A stretch of DNA of 64,000 nt from Microbacterium sp. MM2322 (GCF_964186585.1 NZ_OZ075067.1:248001-312000), one strand, 5' to 3'; counted from the stretch's first letter, positions 54,241 to 63,347 are shown. The notes: generated from the sequence alone by a model not told the origin. Numbers and translations are program-made.

Positions 54241-54933
54241 ATGCGCACCCGACTCTTCGCCGCACTCGCCGGGTCGATTCTGGCGGCCGGTCTTCTCACG
54301 GCGTGTGCGACGCCTGCCGTGAGCGGGGCGTCGCCGGACCCGGGCGTCGCCGACGCCGCGCCGGCGTGGCAGGTCGGTGCGGGCTGGCTCGACGGCGGCA
54401 AAACGATTGCGCTCGTGACGTGGGGGAGTTCGTCGTGCGATCCCACGGTGGGGAAGGTGGCGGTCACGGACGGGATGCTGGTGGTGTCGCTGCGGGAGCC
54501 CGAGCCGGGTCCGTGCACCGACGACCTCGTGGCCCGGCCGCTCGAGATCGGGACGCCGCGAGGCGTCGAACCGGTCGACGGCGCGCGAGTTCGGGTGTCG
54601 CTCGGGGACGCGACCGCCGAGGTCGATCTCGACGCTTACGCGGGCGGGCCGATCGAGGAGTTCAGACCCTCCGCCGCGTGGGTCGGAGACCGCACGATCG
54701 CGCTCCGCACGTGGGGATCGTCGACGTGCCCGCCGGTCGTCGAGGACACGCGGTCGGAGTCACCGGCATCCGTCGTCGTCCGCTTCGCCGTCCCGGATGC
54801 CGATCAGATGTGCACTGCGGACATGGCACCACAGCTGACGATCGTGCAGCTCGATCCGGGCGCCGACGTGAACCGCGACGCGACGCTGAGCTTCGGCGTG
54901 CTGGACGCGGAGGGCGCAGTCCCGATCCGCTGA
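54241..54933 (+). CDS. secreted lipoprotein of unknown function
   Basis: 230 aa. Signal and lipobox LLTAC (Cys20 region), then a soluble domain with the recurring motif TWGSSSC and TWGSSTC separated by about 110 residues, suggesting an internal duplication. Four cysteines may pair. GAAGGGAA lies 5-6 nt before the ATG. No function recognised. Confidence 0.82.
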   Translation: MRTRLFAALAGSILAAGLLTACATPAVSGASPDPGVADAAPAWQVGAGWLDGGKTIALVTWGSSSCDPTVGKVAVTDGMLVVSLREPEPGPCTDDLVARPLEIGTPRGVEPVDGARVRVSLGDATAEVDLDAYAGGPIEEFRPSAAWVGDRTIALRTWGSSTCPPVVEDTRSESPASVVVRFAVPDADQMCTADMAPQLTIVQLDPGADVNRDATLSFGVLDAEGAVPIR

Positions 54934-54959
54934 CGGTTGTTCGGAGCGCGGGCGCCGCT

Positions 54960-55022
54960 CGTTCCAGGGACGCGAATTGCCGCTTCCGACGGTCCGTCAC
55001 GTCAGTTCGCGTCCCCGGAGCG
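54960..55022. repeat. 63-bp palindromic element, copy 1
   Basis: Outer arms CGTTCCAGGGACGCGAA and TTCGCGTCCCCGGAGCG. It lies just upstream of the AbiEi/DUF559 gene. Same length and orientation as 56055-56117 and 56129-56191. Confidence 0.75.
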
Positions 55023-55143
55023 CGATGCGCGGCATCCTCTCCCCACGGATGCGCGCGTTCGACTCATCCCCAGTGTCGCCCGGCTGCGATGCTGCGCGCT
55101 CGCGGCGGTCGATCGTCGTCGCGTGCGATCACGACCACTGCCG

Positions 55144-56052
55144 ATGTCGCTCGGACCCGTCTTCTCCGTGACGGCCGCGACGGATGCCGGAGTCTCGCCG
55201 CGCCGGCTGCGTTCGCGCGACCTCGACCGACCGTTCCGCGGGGTGCGTGTTCGCCCCGAAGCCGCATCGCCCGACGCCGCGTCCGCGCACGTTCGTCTTG
55301 CGCTGGCGTACGCCGCGCGGATGCCGGCCCCGCAGTTCTTCAGCCACCTCACCGCCGCGGCGCTCTGGGGTCTGCCCGTGCCCGCCGCGGCTCTCGACGG
55401 AACGTCACCCGACATCGGCGTCCTCGCCCCGGACCGCACGCCGCGCAGCCGGGGAGTCCGCGGCCACCGCCTCGTGCACCGCGCAACCGAGGTGCGCGTC
55501 CACCCGGATCTCGGCGTGCGGCTGCTGAGCCCGACGTGCACCTGGGCTGCGCTCGGGGCGGCGTTCCCCGACATCCGCGACCTCGTCGCCGTGGGTGATG
55601 CGATCGTCCGGGTGCCGATGTTCCGCGGCGATCCGCCCGCGCTCGCGACGGTGGACGAGCTCGCGGCGACTGTCCGCGCGGGGCGCCGGCAGGGGGCGAG
55701 TCGACTCCGTGAGGCGCTTCCGCTCGTGCGGGAACGGTCGGCATCCCGCCCCGAAACGTGGTGCCGCCTCGCGCTGATCGACGGCGGCCTGCCGGAGCCC
55801 GAGCTCAACTGGCACGTCGTCGTCGCTGGGCGCGCGATCGCCTGCGTCGACCTCGCCTACCCGCGCGAGCGCGTCGCCCTCGAGTACGAGGGCGGTCATC
55901 ACGCGGTGGACGCGCGCCAGTGGTCGCGAGACATCGACCGCCACGAGGCGCTCGCCGCGGCCGGGTGGGTGGTCATCCGGGTCACCAAGGAGCACCTGTT
56001 CCGGGATGCCGAGGGCATCGTCGCGCGCGTGCGTCGGGCACTCGCGCGGTGA
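55144..56052 (+). CDS. AbiEi-like/DUF559 endonuclease-fold protein
   Basis: 302 aa. The N-terminal part resembles the type IV antitoxin AbiEi winged-helix region (SVTAATDAGVSPRRLRSRDLDRPFRGVRV, HLTAAALWGLPVP). The C-terminal 100 residues carry the DUF559 (Vsr/PD-(D/E)xK-like) pattern: CVDLAYPRERVALEYEGGHH, then AAGWVVIRVTKEHLF. No partner toxin gene is adjacent, so a toxin-antitoxin role is doubtful. ATG 55144 was chosen; a TTG at 54937 would swallow the palindromic repeat. The gene is flanked by one 63-bp element before and two after it. Confidence 0.78.
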   Translation: MSLGPVFSVTAATDAGVSPRRLRSRDLDRPFRGVRVRPEAASPDAASAHVRLALAYAARMPAPQFFSHLTAAALWGLPVPAAALDGTSPDIGVLAPDRTPRSRGVRGHRLVHRATEVRVHPDLGVRLLSPTCTWAALGAAFPDIRDLVAVGDAIVRVPMFRGDPPALATVDELAATVRAGRRQGASRLREALPLVRERSASRPETWCRLALIDGGLPEPELNWHVVVAGRAIACVDLAYPRERVALEYEGGHHAVDARQWSRDIDRHEALAAAGWVVIRVTKEHLFRDAEGIVARVRRALAR

Positions 56053-56054
56053 TC

Positions 56055-56117
56055 CGTTCCGGGGACGCAAGATGTCGCTTGCGTGCACGCGAGGCGACAC
56101 GACGCGTCCCCGGAGCG
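56055..56117. repeat. 63-bp palindromic element, copy 2
   Basis: Arms CGTTCCGGGGACGC and GCGTCCCCGGAGCG with inner TGTCGC/GGCGACA pairing. It starts 3 nt after the DUF559 stop codon. Confidence 0.8.
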
Positions 56118-56128
56118 CGGGCGCCTGC

Positions 56129-56191
56129 CGTTCCAGGGACGCAACTTGCCGTTTCCGTCCGTGCGAGGCGACACATCGCGTCCCCGGAACC
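56129..56191. repeat. 63-bp palindromic element, copy 3
   Basis: Arms CGTTCCAGGGACGC and GCGTCCCCGGAACC, 11 bp after copy 2, same orientation. It ends 12 bp before the XRE gene stop. Confidence 0.8.
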
Positions 56192-56203
56192 GAACGCCCC
56201 GGC

Positions 56204-56434
56204 TCAGTCCGCGCGCACCAGCAGCTCGCCGACCTCGCAGTCCAGGGCGCGGCAGATCGCGGACAGGGTCGAGTACCGGATCGCCCGGGCGCGATCGTTC
56301 TTGAGGATCGACAGGTTCACGACCGAGACACCGACGATCTCGGAGAGGCGCGTCAGCGTCATCCCCCGCGCCGCGAGCAGCTCATCGAGCCGACAGTGGA
56401 TGCCGGTGAGCTCGTCCTCCTCGGCGGGACTCAC
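56204..56434 (-). CDS. XRE-family regulator (YozG-like)
   Basis: 76-aa Cro/CI-type helix-turn-helix protein: RLDELLAARGMTLTRLSEIVGVSVVNLSILKNDRA, then STLSAICRALDCEVGELL. GTG start coupled (GTGA) to the DUF2975 gene, the usual YozG-DUF2975 pairing. It is likely to regulate its own operon from the AT-rich palindrome upstream at 57845-57865. Confidence 0.9.
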   Translation of the reverse strand: MSPAEEDELTGIHCRLDELLAARGMTLTRLSEIVGVSVVNLSILKNDRARAIRYSTLSAICRALDCEVGELLVRAD

Positions 56435-57015
56435 ACGAGCCCCTCGGTGTCGCGCTGCAGGCGCTCGGCGTGCGCGAACGCGCCCGCGAGGAGGGCGGCG
56501 GCGATCGCGGCGAGCAGCGGCGGCAGCAGGGGGAGCAGGTCGAGCATCGACAGGGTCTCGAACGGGATGCCGAGGGACTGCATCGCGTGCTGACGGCCCA
56601 TGCCGTCGACGATCGGCCACGTGAACACGGCGGCCGTGATCGTCCCGGCGATGAGGGTGAGCGCTCGCGTTGCGCCGCCGGCGAAGACGCGTCCGCTGCG
56701 CACGGCCATCGCGACGCGCATCAGGGCCGCCGCGACGATGATCGTCGCCATCGTCGCGATGAGGACGGCAGCGATCATCCACGCCCGACCCCCGGCGCCG
56801 AGGTCCGGCGCCCGAACCGCGACGGAATCCACCGTCGCGGTCGCCGACAGCCCGAGTGACGCGGATGCCGCTTCCCCTCCGATCGTGACTGTGGGGCCGT
56901 CCGGGCTCAGGATCTCGGCGATCCGGAAGGCAGCGACGATCAGCGCGGTCAGCGCCGCGGCGACGCCGTAGACGACGAGGTCGAGGGCGCCGGAAGTGCG
57001 GGTCGCGGCGACCAT
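56431..57015 (-). CDS. DUF2975-family membrane protein
   Basis: 194 aa with about four transmembrane helices and the C-terminal signature RLQRDTEGLV. Partner of the XRE gene. It ends in the same motif as the preceding membrane gene and the short leader ORF, pointing to duplication. ATGA overlap with the upstream gene. Confidence 0.82.
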   Translation of the reverse strand: MVAATRTSGALDLVVYGVAAALTALIVAAFRIAEILSPDGPTVTIGGEAASASLGLSATATVDSVAVRAPDLGAGGRAWMIAAVLIATMATIIVAAALMRVAMAVRSGRVFAGGATRALTLIAGTITAAVFTWPIVDGMGRQHAMQSLGIPFETLSMLDLLPLLPPLLAAIAAALLAGAFAHAERLQRDTEGLV

Positions 57016-57779
57016 CAGACGAGTCCCTTCACGTCGCGCTGCAGGCGCGAGCCGTGGCGCAGGACCGCCGCCAGCACCGCGAAAGCCAGGCCGACGGCGA
57101 TAGGCCAGAACGGGAAGGAGATCTGCAGGGTCGCAGAGGGCAGCCAGGCGTCGAACACGTTGTCGATCCCGGGGAAGTCGCCTTCCCACCCGCCGCCCTT
57201 CGCGCCGAAGAGTTGCGTCGAGGCGATGCTGCCGGCGATGTCCCCCATAACCTGCGCCGCGACGCCACCCAGCGCGATGACCGCGCCGGTCGTGATCGCC
57301 ATCTTCGCCACGACCGGAGTGAAGGCCGCCCCCGAGAGGAGGCGCGAACAGGTGACCGCGACGAAGAGGGCTACGAAGCCGGGGACGACCCAGGTGATCG
57401 CCTGGCTGAATGCCCACAGCACTCGTGCGGTGGCGTCGAGGCCCTCGACCGTCAGGGTCACCTCGGTGAAACCTCCCGACACTCGTCGAGCTGTGCCTAC
57501 ATCAAGGGCCACAGTGTCGGGCAGTTGCGGCCAGAACTCACGGATGGGCATCGTGATGGCGACGCCGGGGGCGAGGAGGGCGGTCAACAATGCGACCGCC
57601 GCTCCGACGACGGCCACTCCGGTCCAGATGATCGCGACGACGCGCGTGACGCGAACGAGAGTCGTCGGATCCTGTCCCGCCCACTGCTTCCTCGCCATCG
57701 CGAGGGCGAACGCGAGGATCGTCCCCACGATCAGCAGGACGACGAGAACCGCCCCGACGATCACCATCCACCGCGCCAC
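57015..57779 (-). CDS. DUF2975-like four-helix membrane protein, paralogue
   Basis: 254 aa. Hydrophobic segments at about residues 5-30, 45-70, 115-145, 160-185 and 220-240; C-terminus RLQRDVKGLV resembles the downstream DUF2975 protein. The GTG at 57779 begins 1 nt after the TGA of the 17-aa ORF, so translation is probably coupled to it. Function unknown. Confidence 0.75.
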   Translation of the reverse strand: MARWMVIVGAVLVVLLIVGTILAFALAMARKQWAGQDPTTLVRVTRVVAIIWTGVAVVGAAVALLTALLAPGVAITMPIREFWPQLPDTVALDVGTARRVSGGFTEVTLTVEGLDATARVLWAFSQAITWVVPGFVALFVAVTCSRLLSGAAFTPVVAKMAITTGAVIALGGVAAQVMGDIAGSIASTQLFGAKGGGWEGDFPGIDNVFDAWLPSATLQISFPFWPIAVGLAFAVLAAVLRHGSRLQRDVKGLV

Positions 57780-57780
57780 G

Positions 57781-57834
57781 TCACACCAGCCCTTCAGTGT
57801 CGCGCTCGCTCGCTGTATCGGTTCCCGTGAACAT
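57781..57834 (-). CDS. 17-aa leader ORF or gene remnant
   Basis: MFTGTDTASERDTEGLV, ending in RDTEGLV as do the two downstream membrane proteins. The stop is 1 nt before the next GTG. It is either a leader peptide that couples translation, or the last codons of a third DUF2975 paralogue left after a deletion. Confidence 0.5.
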   Translation of the reverse strand: MFTGTDTASERDTEGLV

Positions 57835-57841
57835 CCCAACC

Positions 57842-57870
57842 CCCATAACGACATTCGTTGTTATCGACAA
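57842..57870 (-). promoter_or_regulatory. predicted promoter and operator of the XRE/DUF2975 operon
   Basis: TTGTCG (57865-57870) and TATGGG (57842-57847) on the minus strand, 17-bp spacer. The AT-rich near-palindrome ATAACGAC-ATTC-GTTGTTAT overlaps it and is a candidate XRE operator. Confidence 0.45.
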
Positions 57871-57880
57871 ACGCTATGCC

Positions 57881-57951
57881 GGCGGATGCCGCGACCACAA
57901 GCCCCAGATCCGGTATGCCCACGGCGAACACGGGCATACCGGCATCCGCCC
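57881..57951. promoter_or_regulatory. nested palindromes upstream of clpC
   Basis: Perfect inverted repeat CCGGTATGCCC (57911-57921)/GGGCATACCGG (57933-57943), enclosed by GGCGGATGCC (57881-57890)/GGCATCCGCC (57942-57951). It lies between the divergent operon promoter and a TAGCCT hexamer at 57958-57963 for clpC. No match to ClgR or HAIR consensus was recognised. Confidence 0.45.
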
Positions 57952-58004
57952 CTGGTTAGCCTCTACGTAAGACGCCGCCAGTGCGTCGAGTGGAGGTGGA
58001 GACG

Positions 58005-60530
58005 ATGTTCGAGAGATTCACAGACCGTGCACGTCGTGTGGTGGTGCTCGCCCAAGAAGAGGCGAAGATGCTGAACCACAATTACATCGGCACGGAGCAC
58101 ATTCTCCTCGGCCTGATCCACGAGGGTGAAGGCGTCGCCGCCAAGGCCCTCGAGAGCCTCGGCATCTCGCTCGACGCCGTGCGCGAGCAGGTCCAGGACA
58201 TCATCGGACAGGGGCAGCAGCAGCCGACGGGTCACATCCCGTTCACGCCGCGCGCCAAGAAGGTGCTCGAGCTGTCACTGCGCGAAGCGCTGCAGCTGGG
58301 CCACAACTACATCGGCACCGAGCACATCCTGCTCGGGCTCATCCGCGAGGGTGAGGGTGTCGCCGCGCAGGTGCTCGTCAAGCTCGGCGCCGACCTGAAC
58401 AAGGTGCGCCAGCAGGTCATCCAGCTGCTCAGCGGCTACCAGGGCAAGGAGCCCGCGGGCGTCGCATCCGGCGCCGGCGAGCAGGCTCAGGCCACGGCCC
58501 AGGGTGGCTCTGCCGTCCTCGACCAGTTCGGCCGCAACCTGACGCAGGCCGCGCGCGACAACAAGCTCGACCCCGTCATCGGGCGCGAGAAGGAGATCGA
58601 GCGCGTGATGCAGATCCTCTCGCGCCGCTCCAAGAACAACCCGGTCCTCATCGGTGAGCCCGGCGTCGGCAAGACCGCCGTCGTCGAGGGTCTCGCTCAG
58701 GCGATCGTCAAGGGCGAGGTGCCCGAGACGCTCAAGGACAAGCAGGTCTACTCGCTCGACCTCGGCTCGCTGATCGCCGGGTCCCGCTACCGCGGTGACT
58801 TCGAAGAGCGCCTGAAGAAAGTCACCAAGGAGATCCGCACGCGCGGCGACATCATCGTCTTCATCGACGAGATCCACACCCTCGTGGGTGCGGGTGCCGC
58901 CGAGGGCGCGATCGACGCGGCCAGCATCCTGAAGCCGCTGCTCGCCCGAGGCGAACTGCAGACGATCGGTGCGACGACGCTCGACGAGTACCGGAAGCAC
59001 TTCGAGAAGGATGCCGCGCTGGAGCGCCGCTTCCAGCCGATCCAGGTGGCGGAGCCGAGCCTGCCCCACGCGATCAACATCCTGAAGGGTCTGCGCGACC
59101 GCTACGAGGCGCACCACAAGGTGCAGATCACCGACGGCGCCATCGTGGCCGCGGCGAACCTCTCCGACCGGTACGTCTCCGACCGCTTCCTGCCCGACAA
59201 GGCCATCGACCTGATCGACGAGGCCGGCGCTCGCCTGCGTCTGTCGATCCTGTCCAGCCCGCCCGAGCTGCGTGAGTTCGACGAGAAGATCGCCAAGGTC
59301 CGCGAGGACAAGGAAGCCGCCAGCGAGGAGCAGGACTTCGAGAAGGCCGCATCCCTGCGTGACGAGGAGAAGTCGCTCCTGGCCGAGCGTCTCCGCCTCG
59401 AGAAGCAGTGGCGCTCAGGCGACGTCGCGACCCACGCGGTCGTCGACGAGGGCCTGATCGCCGAGGTCCTCGCCCAGGCCACCGGCATCCCGGTCTTCAA
59501 GCTCACGGAGGAGGAGACCAGCCGTCTCGTCTTCATGGAGAAGGCCCTGCACCAGCGCGTCATCGGTCAGGAGGAGGCCATCGCGGCTCTCTCCCGCACG
59601 ATCCGCCGCCAGCGTGCGGGTCTCAAGGACCCGAACCGTCCGTCGGGCTCGTTCATCTTCGCCGGCCCAACGGGTGTCGGAAAGACCGAGCTGGCCAAGG
59701 CGCTCGCCGAGTTCCTCTTCGACGACGAGGGCGCGCTGATCTCCCTCGACATGTCGGAGTACGGCGAGAAGCACACGGTCTCGCGGCTCTTTGGTGCCCC
59801 TCCCGGGTTCGTCGGCTTCGAGGAGGGCGGCCAGCTCACCGAGAAGGTGCGCCGCAAGCCGTTCTCCGTGGTCCTCTTCGACGAGATCGAGAAGGCTCAC
59901 CCCGACATCTTCAACTCGCTGCTGCAGATCCTCGAAGAGGGTCGACTGACCGATGGTCAGGGCCGCGTGGTCGACTTCAAGAACACCGTGATCATCATGA
60001 CGACGAACCTCGGCTCGTCGGCGATCGCCGGTGGCCCGGTCGGCTTCCAGGTCGAGGGCAACTCGCAGACGACCTACGACCGGATGAAGGGCAAGGTCGA
60101 CGAGGAGCTGAAGCGTCACTTCAAGCCCGAGTTCCTCAACCGCGTCGACGACGTCATCGTCTTCCCGCAGCTGAACAAGGCCGAACTGCGCCAGATCGTG
60201 ACGCTCTTCACCAAGCGCCTCAGCGAGCGCCTGCTCGACCGTGACATGACGGTGGAGCTGTCGGATGCCGCCAAGGACCGCCTCATCGAGATCGGTTTCG
60301 ACCCGACGCTGGGTGCCCGGCCGCTGCGCCGCGCCATGCAGCGCGAGATCGAGGACCAGCTCTCCGAGCGCATCCTCCGCGGCGAGCTGAACTCGGGCGA
60401 CCACGTGAAGGTCGACCTCGAAAACAACAGCTTCGTCTTCGAGACGATGCGCCAGGAAGGCCGCGAGCCGGTCGGTGTCGGCGCCGCAGGTGAGATCACT
60501 GCGAGCCCGGACATCATCGCCGGGTCGTAA
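58005..60530 (+). CDS. clpC: ATP-dependent Clp protease ATP-binding subunit ClpC
   Basis: 841 aa. Clp_N repeats (residues about 1-145, [16 protein letters not shown]), NBD1 with Walker A GEPGVGKT near 217, UVR/M-domain coiled coil (about 425-455), NBD2 with GPTGVGKT near 554, and the C-terminal D2-small domain. It unfolds substrates for ClpP. GGAGGTGGAG lies before the ATG at 58005; the frame extending to 57981 lacks support. A strong terminator follows. Confidence 0.97.
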   Translation: MFERFTDRARRVVVLAQEEAKMLNHNYIGTEHILLGLIHEGEGVAAKALESLGISLDAVREQVQDIIGQGQQQPTGHIPFTPRAKKVLELSLREALQLGHNYIGTEHILLGLIREGEGVAAQVLVKLGADLNKVRQQVIQLLSGYQGKEPAGVASGAGEQAQATAQGGSAVLDQFGRNLTQAARDNKLDPVIGREKEIERVMQILSRRSKNNPVLIGEPGVGKTAVVEGLAQAIVKGEVPETLKDKQVYSLDLGSLIAGSRYRGDFEERLKKVTKEIRTRGDIIVFIDEIHTLVGAGAAEGAIDAASILKPLLARGELQTIGATTLDEYRKHFEKDAALERRFQPIQVAEPSLPHAINILKGLRDRYEAHHKVQITDGAIVAAANLSDRYVSDRFLPDKAIDLIDEAGARLRLSILSSPPELREFDEKIAKVREDKEAASEEQDFEKAASLRDEEKSLLAERLRLEKQWRSGDVATHAVVDEGLIAEVLAQATGIPVFKLTEEETSRLVFMEKALHQRVIGQEEAIAALSRTIRRQRAGLKDPNRPSGSFIFAGPTGVGKTELAKALAEFLFDDEGALISLDMSEYGEKHTVSRLFGAPPGFVGFEEGGQLTEKVRRKPFSVVLFDEIEKAHPDIFNSLLQILEEGRLTDGQGRVVDFKNTVIIMTTNLGSSAIAGGPVGFQVEGNSQTTYDRMKGKVDEELKRHFKPEFLNRVDDVIVFPQLNKAELRQIVTLFTKRLSERLLDRDMTVELSDAAKDRLIEIGFDPTLGARPLRRAMQREIEDQLSERILRGELNSGDHVKVDLENNSFVFETMRQEGREPVGVGAAGEITASPDIIAGS

Positions 60531-60537
60531 GCGACAC

Positions 60538-60579
60538 GACGAACAGGGCCGGATGCCGAGAGGCATCCGGCCCTTCGTC
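60538..60579. terminator. bidirectional terminator after clpC
   Basis: Stem GGGCCGGATGCC/GGCATCCGGCCC (60546-60557, 60562-60573) with a GAGA loop, extended imperfectly on both sides. Serves clpC and the convergent acetyltransferase gene. Confidence 0.85.
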
Positions 60580-60581
60580 GT

Positions 60582-61010
60582 TCAGGCGTGGCGCACCAAG
60601 AAGACGTCGACTTCGTCCTCGCTGTCGACGACGAAGCCGTGCCGCTCATAGAGGCGGCGGGCCGGGCTCTGCTGTAGGACGTTGATGCGCCAGGGGAGGG
60701 GCTGGTCCTCGGTCAGTATCGCGGTCAACACCTGCGTGCCGATGCCTTCGCCCTGCACGCGTTCGTCGAGGTAGAAGTGCTCGATCCAGGTGCCGTCCGC
60801 AGCGGGGCGGATGGCGATCGAACCGGCATCCGTTCCATCGACGACGATGACGCGGGTGAGCGCGGGGTCGAACGCGTCGAGGAACCGCTGCCGCACCCGC
60901 TCGGGGCTGAAGACACCGAGGCGCTCGAGGTCTGGGCGCATGACGACCGCGCGGAGCTCCGCGATCCAGGTGGCGTCGGCGGGCGTCGAGGGGCGGGTGG
61001 TCCAGCGCAT
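60582..61010 (-). CDS. GNAT-family N-acetyltransferase
   Basis: 142 aa. Acetyl-CoA-binding motif A DERVQGEGIGTQVLTAIL near residues 81-98 and the C-terminal NVLQQSPARRLYERHGFVV. Substrate unknown. Convergent with clpC; overlaps no gene. Confidence 0.88.
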   Translation of the reverse strand: MRWTTRPSTPADATWIAELRAVVMRPDLERLGVFSPERVRQRFLDAFDPALTRVIVVDGTDAGSIAIRPAADGTWIEHFYLDERVQGEGIGTQVLTAILTEDQPLPWRINVLQQSPARRLYERHGFVVDSEDEVDVFLVRHA

Positions 61011-61061
61011 CCGTCCATTCAACCGCGATGGCCCGGCCCGCGCACGGGTGAGGATGGAGGG

Positions 61062-61556
61062 GTGACCGTCGCCGCATCCCTCTTCGTCCGCGTGGCCCGA
61101 TTCGAGCGAGACCGAGGTGCGGTCGCCGCGATGCTCGCGGACTACCACGCGCAGACCGAGGCCGAGAAGGCGGAGCACGGGCTCACCGAACCTGGTCCGC
61201 TGCCGGAGCGATACGCGGCCGAGGCCCGCGATCCCGCATCGGCGTTCGCCGGGGCCGAGGTCCTGCTCGTCGAGCGTGGCGCCGAGCTCATCGGGATGGC
61301 GGTGCTGCACCGCTCGGGGCCGGATGCCGAGCTCAAGCGGCTCTGGGTCGGGCCGTCGGGGCGACGCTCCGGTGCCGGGTCTGCGTTGCTGACGGATGCC
61401 GCATCCCGCGCCCGCGCCGTCGGGGCGACAGGGCTCCGATTGTCGGTGTGGGACTGGCGCACCGGCGCGCTCGCTCTCTACCGGCGTCAGGGCTTCGAGC
61501 CGGCTCCGTCGTGGGAGTTGCGCGAGCGGCTCGTCTGCTTGCGGCTGCCGCTCTGA
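61062..61556 (+). CDS. GNAT-family N-acetyltransferase
   Basis: 164 aa. Motif A LKRLWVGPSGRRSGAGSALLTDA near residues 93-115 and GATGLRLSVWDWRTGALALYRRQGFEP at the C-terminus. Acetyl-CoA dependent; substrate unknown. The GTG at 61062 has GGATGGAGG upstream; the frame to 60777 overlaps the other GNAT gene in antisense. Confidence 0.87.
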   Translation: MTVAASLFVRVARFERDRGAVAAMLADYHAQTEAEKAEHGLTEPGPLPERYAAEARDPASAFAGAEVLLVERGAELIGMAVLHRSGPDAELKRLWVGPSGRRSGAGSALLTDAASRARAVGATGLRLSVWDWRTGALALYRRQGFEPAPSWELRERLVCLRLPL

Positions 61557-61573
61557 GCCGAGTCAGGCGTAGC

Positions 61574-61654
61574 GCGTTGCAACGGATGCCGGGCGACACC
61601 CGGCATCCGGAGGCGGCTTATCGGCGTGTCGCCCGCGATCCATTGCATCCGCGC
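61574..61654. repeat. palindromic element with GATCCATTGCATCCG arm, copy 2
   Basis: Left half GCGCGTTGCAACGGATGCCG..., inner GGGCGACAC (61590-61598 region) pairs with GTGTCGCCC (61626-61634), right arm GATCCATTGCATCCG at 61637-61651. It lies in the 160-bp gap between the GNAT and permease genes, both ending there. Confidence 0.55.
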
Positions 61655-61716
61655 ACGGCGACGCACGTGCGAACGGACCGGGTGCGCGTTCAGCTGCACC
61701 CGGCCCGTCCGGGCTT

Positions 61717-63261
61717 TCAGGGGCGCGGGTCGCCGAAGACCTGGCCCTCCATGGCGTCGTACCCCTCGCGCTGCGGGTCGCCGTGCAGGCCGCCGGAGAG
61801 CGCGTACTCCTCCTCGGGCGAGAGGATGAGGCGAGTGCGGCCGTACACCGCGAAGCCGATGAAGATCACGACGTACACGATGATGATCGCGATGATCGCG
61901 AGCAGGAATGCCTCGTTGAAGAGCAGGCCGACGAAGACGATCGCGGCGATGATCCCGGCCGAGTAGGCACCGAACAGGCCCCACGGGCTCTTGTATGGGC
62001 GGTTCGCGTTCGGGAACTTCTTGCGCAGGATGATGAACGACACCATCTGCAGGAAGTAGGCGACGACAGCGCCCCACACCGCGATGTTCAGCACGATGGC
62101 ACCGGCCGGGCTGGTGTCGCCACCCGCGGCCTGGAGGATGACGAGGGCGATGAAGCCGAGGACGGCGCCGAACACGAGTGCGACCCAGGGGGTCTGCGCC
62201 TTGCCCGTGAGCGAGAGCCAGCGCGGGTAGTAGCCCGCGCGCGACAGCGAGTACATGTTGCGCCCGTAGGCGAACATGATGCCCATCAGTGAGGCGAACA
62301 GTCCGATGAGGGCGAGCAGCGACAGGATCGCGGCAGCCTGGTCGGGGAGGAACGCCTGGAAGCCCTCGAGCAGCGGCTCCGTCGAGGGGCCGGTCGCCTC
62401 CGCGCCGAGCACTCCGGTGTTCAGGAACAGCACGATGAGTCCCGTCACGATCAGCGTGCCGCGCGCCCACAGCCCTGCGCGCGGGATGTCGCGAGCCGGG
62501 TTGTGCGATTCCTCGGCCGCCAGCGGGAGTTCCTCGATGCCGAGGAAGAACCACATCGCGAAGGGGAGCGCGAGGAGGACGGCGCCGATGCCGTGCGGCA
62601 GGAATGTCGACGCTCCGAACGCCGCCGGGTCGGCGGGGATGTTCCAGAGCGAATCCCAGTTGAATGCGCCCCGGGCGAGCGCCATGACGCCGAAGACGAC
62701 GATGATGCCGATCGAGATGATCGAGACGACGATCGCGAAGGCGAACGAGACGGCCGCACCGGCGGCGTTGAGGCCGATGAAGAGGGCGTAGAGGATGACC
62801 CACCACAGCCATGGCGGCAGGCTCACACCGGTGAGCAGGTTCAGTGCCTTGTCGGCGTACGAGCCCGAGAAGTAGACCACCACCGCCGTCGTCGCGACGT
62901 ACTCGATCGTCTCGGCGAGGCCGGTCGCGAGTCCTCCCCACGGCCCCATCGCGGAACGCGAGAACGAGTACGCGCCGCCGGTGTGCGGCATGGCGGCGGC
63001 CATCTCGCCGATCGAGAAGGTGAGGCCGTAATACATGAGCACGAGCACCGCGAAGGCGATCAGCATGCCGCCGAAGCCGGCGAACTCGATGCCGAAGTTC
63101 CAGCCCGAGAAGTCGCCCGAGATGACGGCGGCGACGGCGAGGCCCCAGAGCCCCCAGACTCCGGCCGATCTCTTCAGAGTGCGTTTCTCGAAGTAGCCCT
63201 CCTCGGCGCGGGCGTAACGGACGCCGCCGGCGCCCTTCGAAGTGGTGCTCGGATTCGTCAT
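61717..63261 (-). CDS. APC-family amine permease, ethanolamine-permease-like
   Basis: 514 aa with about 12 transmembrane helices. GEMAAAMPHTGGAYSFSRSAMG near residue 85, MWFFLGIEELPLAAEESHNP near 230 match the ethanolamine permease (Eat) branch. AGGAGG lies 5 nt before the ATG. The divergent glutamine-synthetase-family gene suggests uptake and gamma-glutamylation of ethanolamine or a polyamine. Substrate by family and context only. Confidence 0.83.
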   Translation of the reverse strand: MTNPSTTSKGAGGVRYARAEEGYFEKRTLKRSAGVWGLWGLAVAAVISGDFSGWNFGIEFAGFGGMLIAFAVLVLMYYGLTFSIGEMAAAMPHTGGAYSFSRSAMGPWGGLATGLAETIEYVATTAVVVYFSGSYADKALNLLTGVSLPPWLWWVILYALFIGLNAAGAAVSFAFAIVVSIISIGIIVVFGVMALARGAFNWDSLWNIPADPAAFGASTFLPHGIGAVLLALPFAMWFFLGIEELPLAAEESHNPARDIPRAGLWARGTLIVTGLIVLFLNTGVLGAEATGPSTEPLLEGFQAFLPDQAAAILSLLALIGLFASLMGIMFAYGRNMYSLSRAGYYPRWLSLTGKAQTPWVALVFGAVLGFIALVILQAAGGDTSPAGAIVLNIAVWGAVVAYFLQMVSFIILRKKFPNANRPYKSPWGLFGAYSAGIIAAIVFVGLLFNEAFLLAIIAIIIVYVVIFIGFAVYGRTRLILSPEEEYALSGGLHGDPQREGYDAMEGQVFGDPRP

Positions 63262-63347
63262 GAGACCTCCTGGCTGGTCGGCGCGGAGCGCGCCGTCGGG
63301 TCGGCGCGCTGGCTCACGCCTTGCGGACGAGTGTGGCGTCTATTGGT

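Noticed and set aside
54937..55143. N-terminal extension of the DUF559 protein from TTG 54937
   Set aside because: It would translate a 63-bp palindromic repeat and low-complexity sequence with no family similarity.
55144..56052. AbiE toxin-antitoxin system
   Set aside because: No AbiEii-like nucleotidyltransferase gene is adjacent; the C-terminus is a DUF559 endonuclease-like domain instead.
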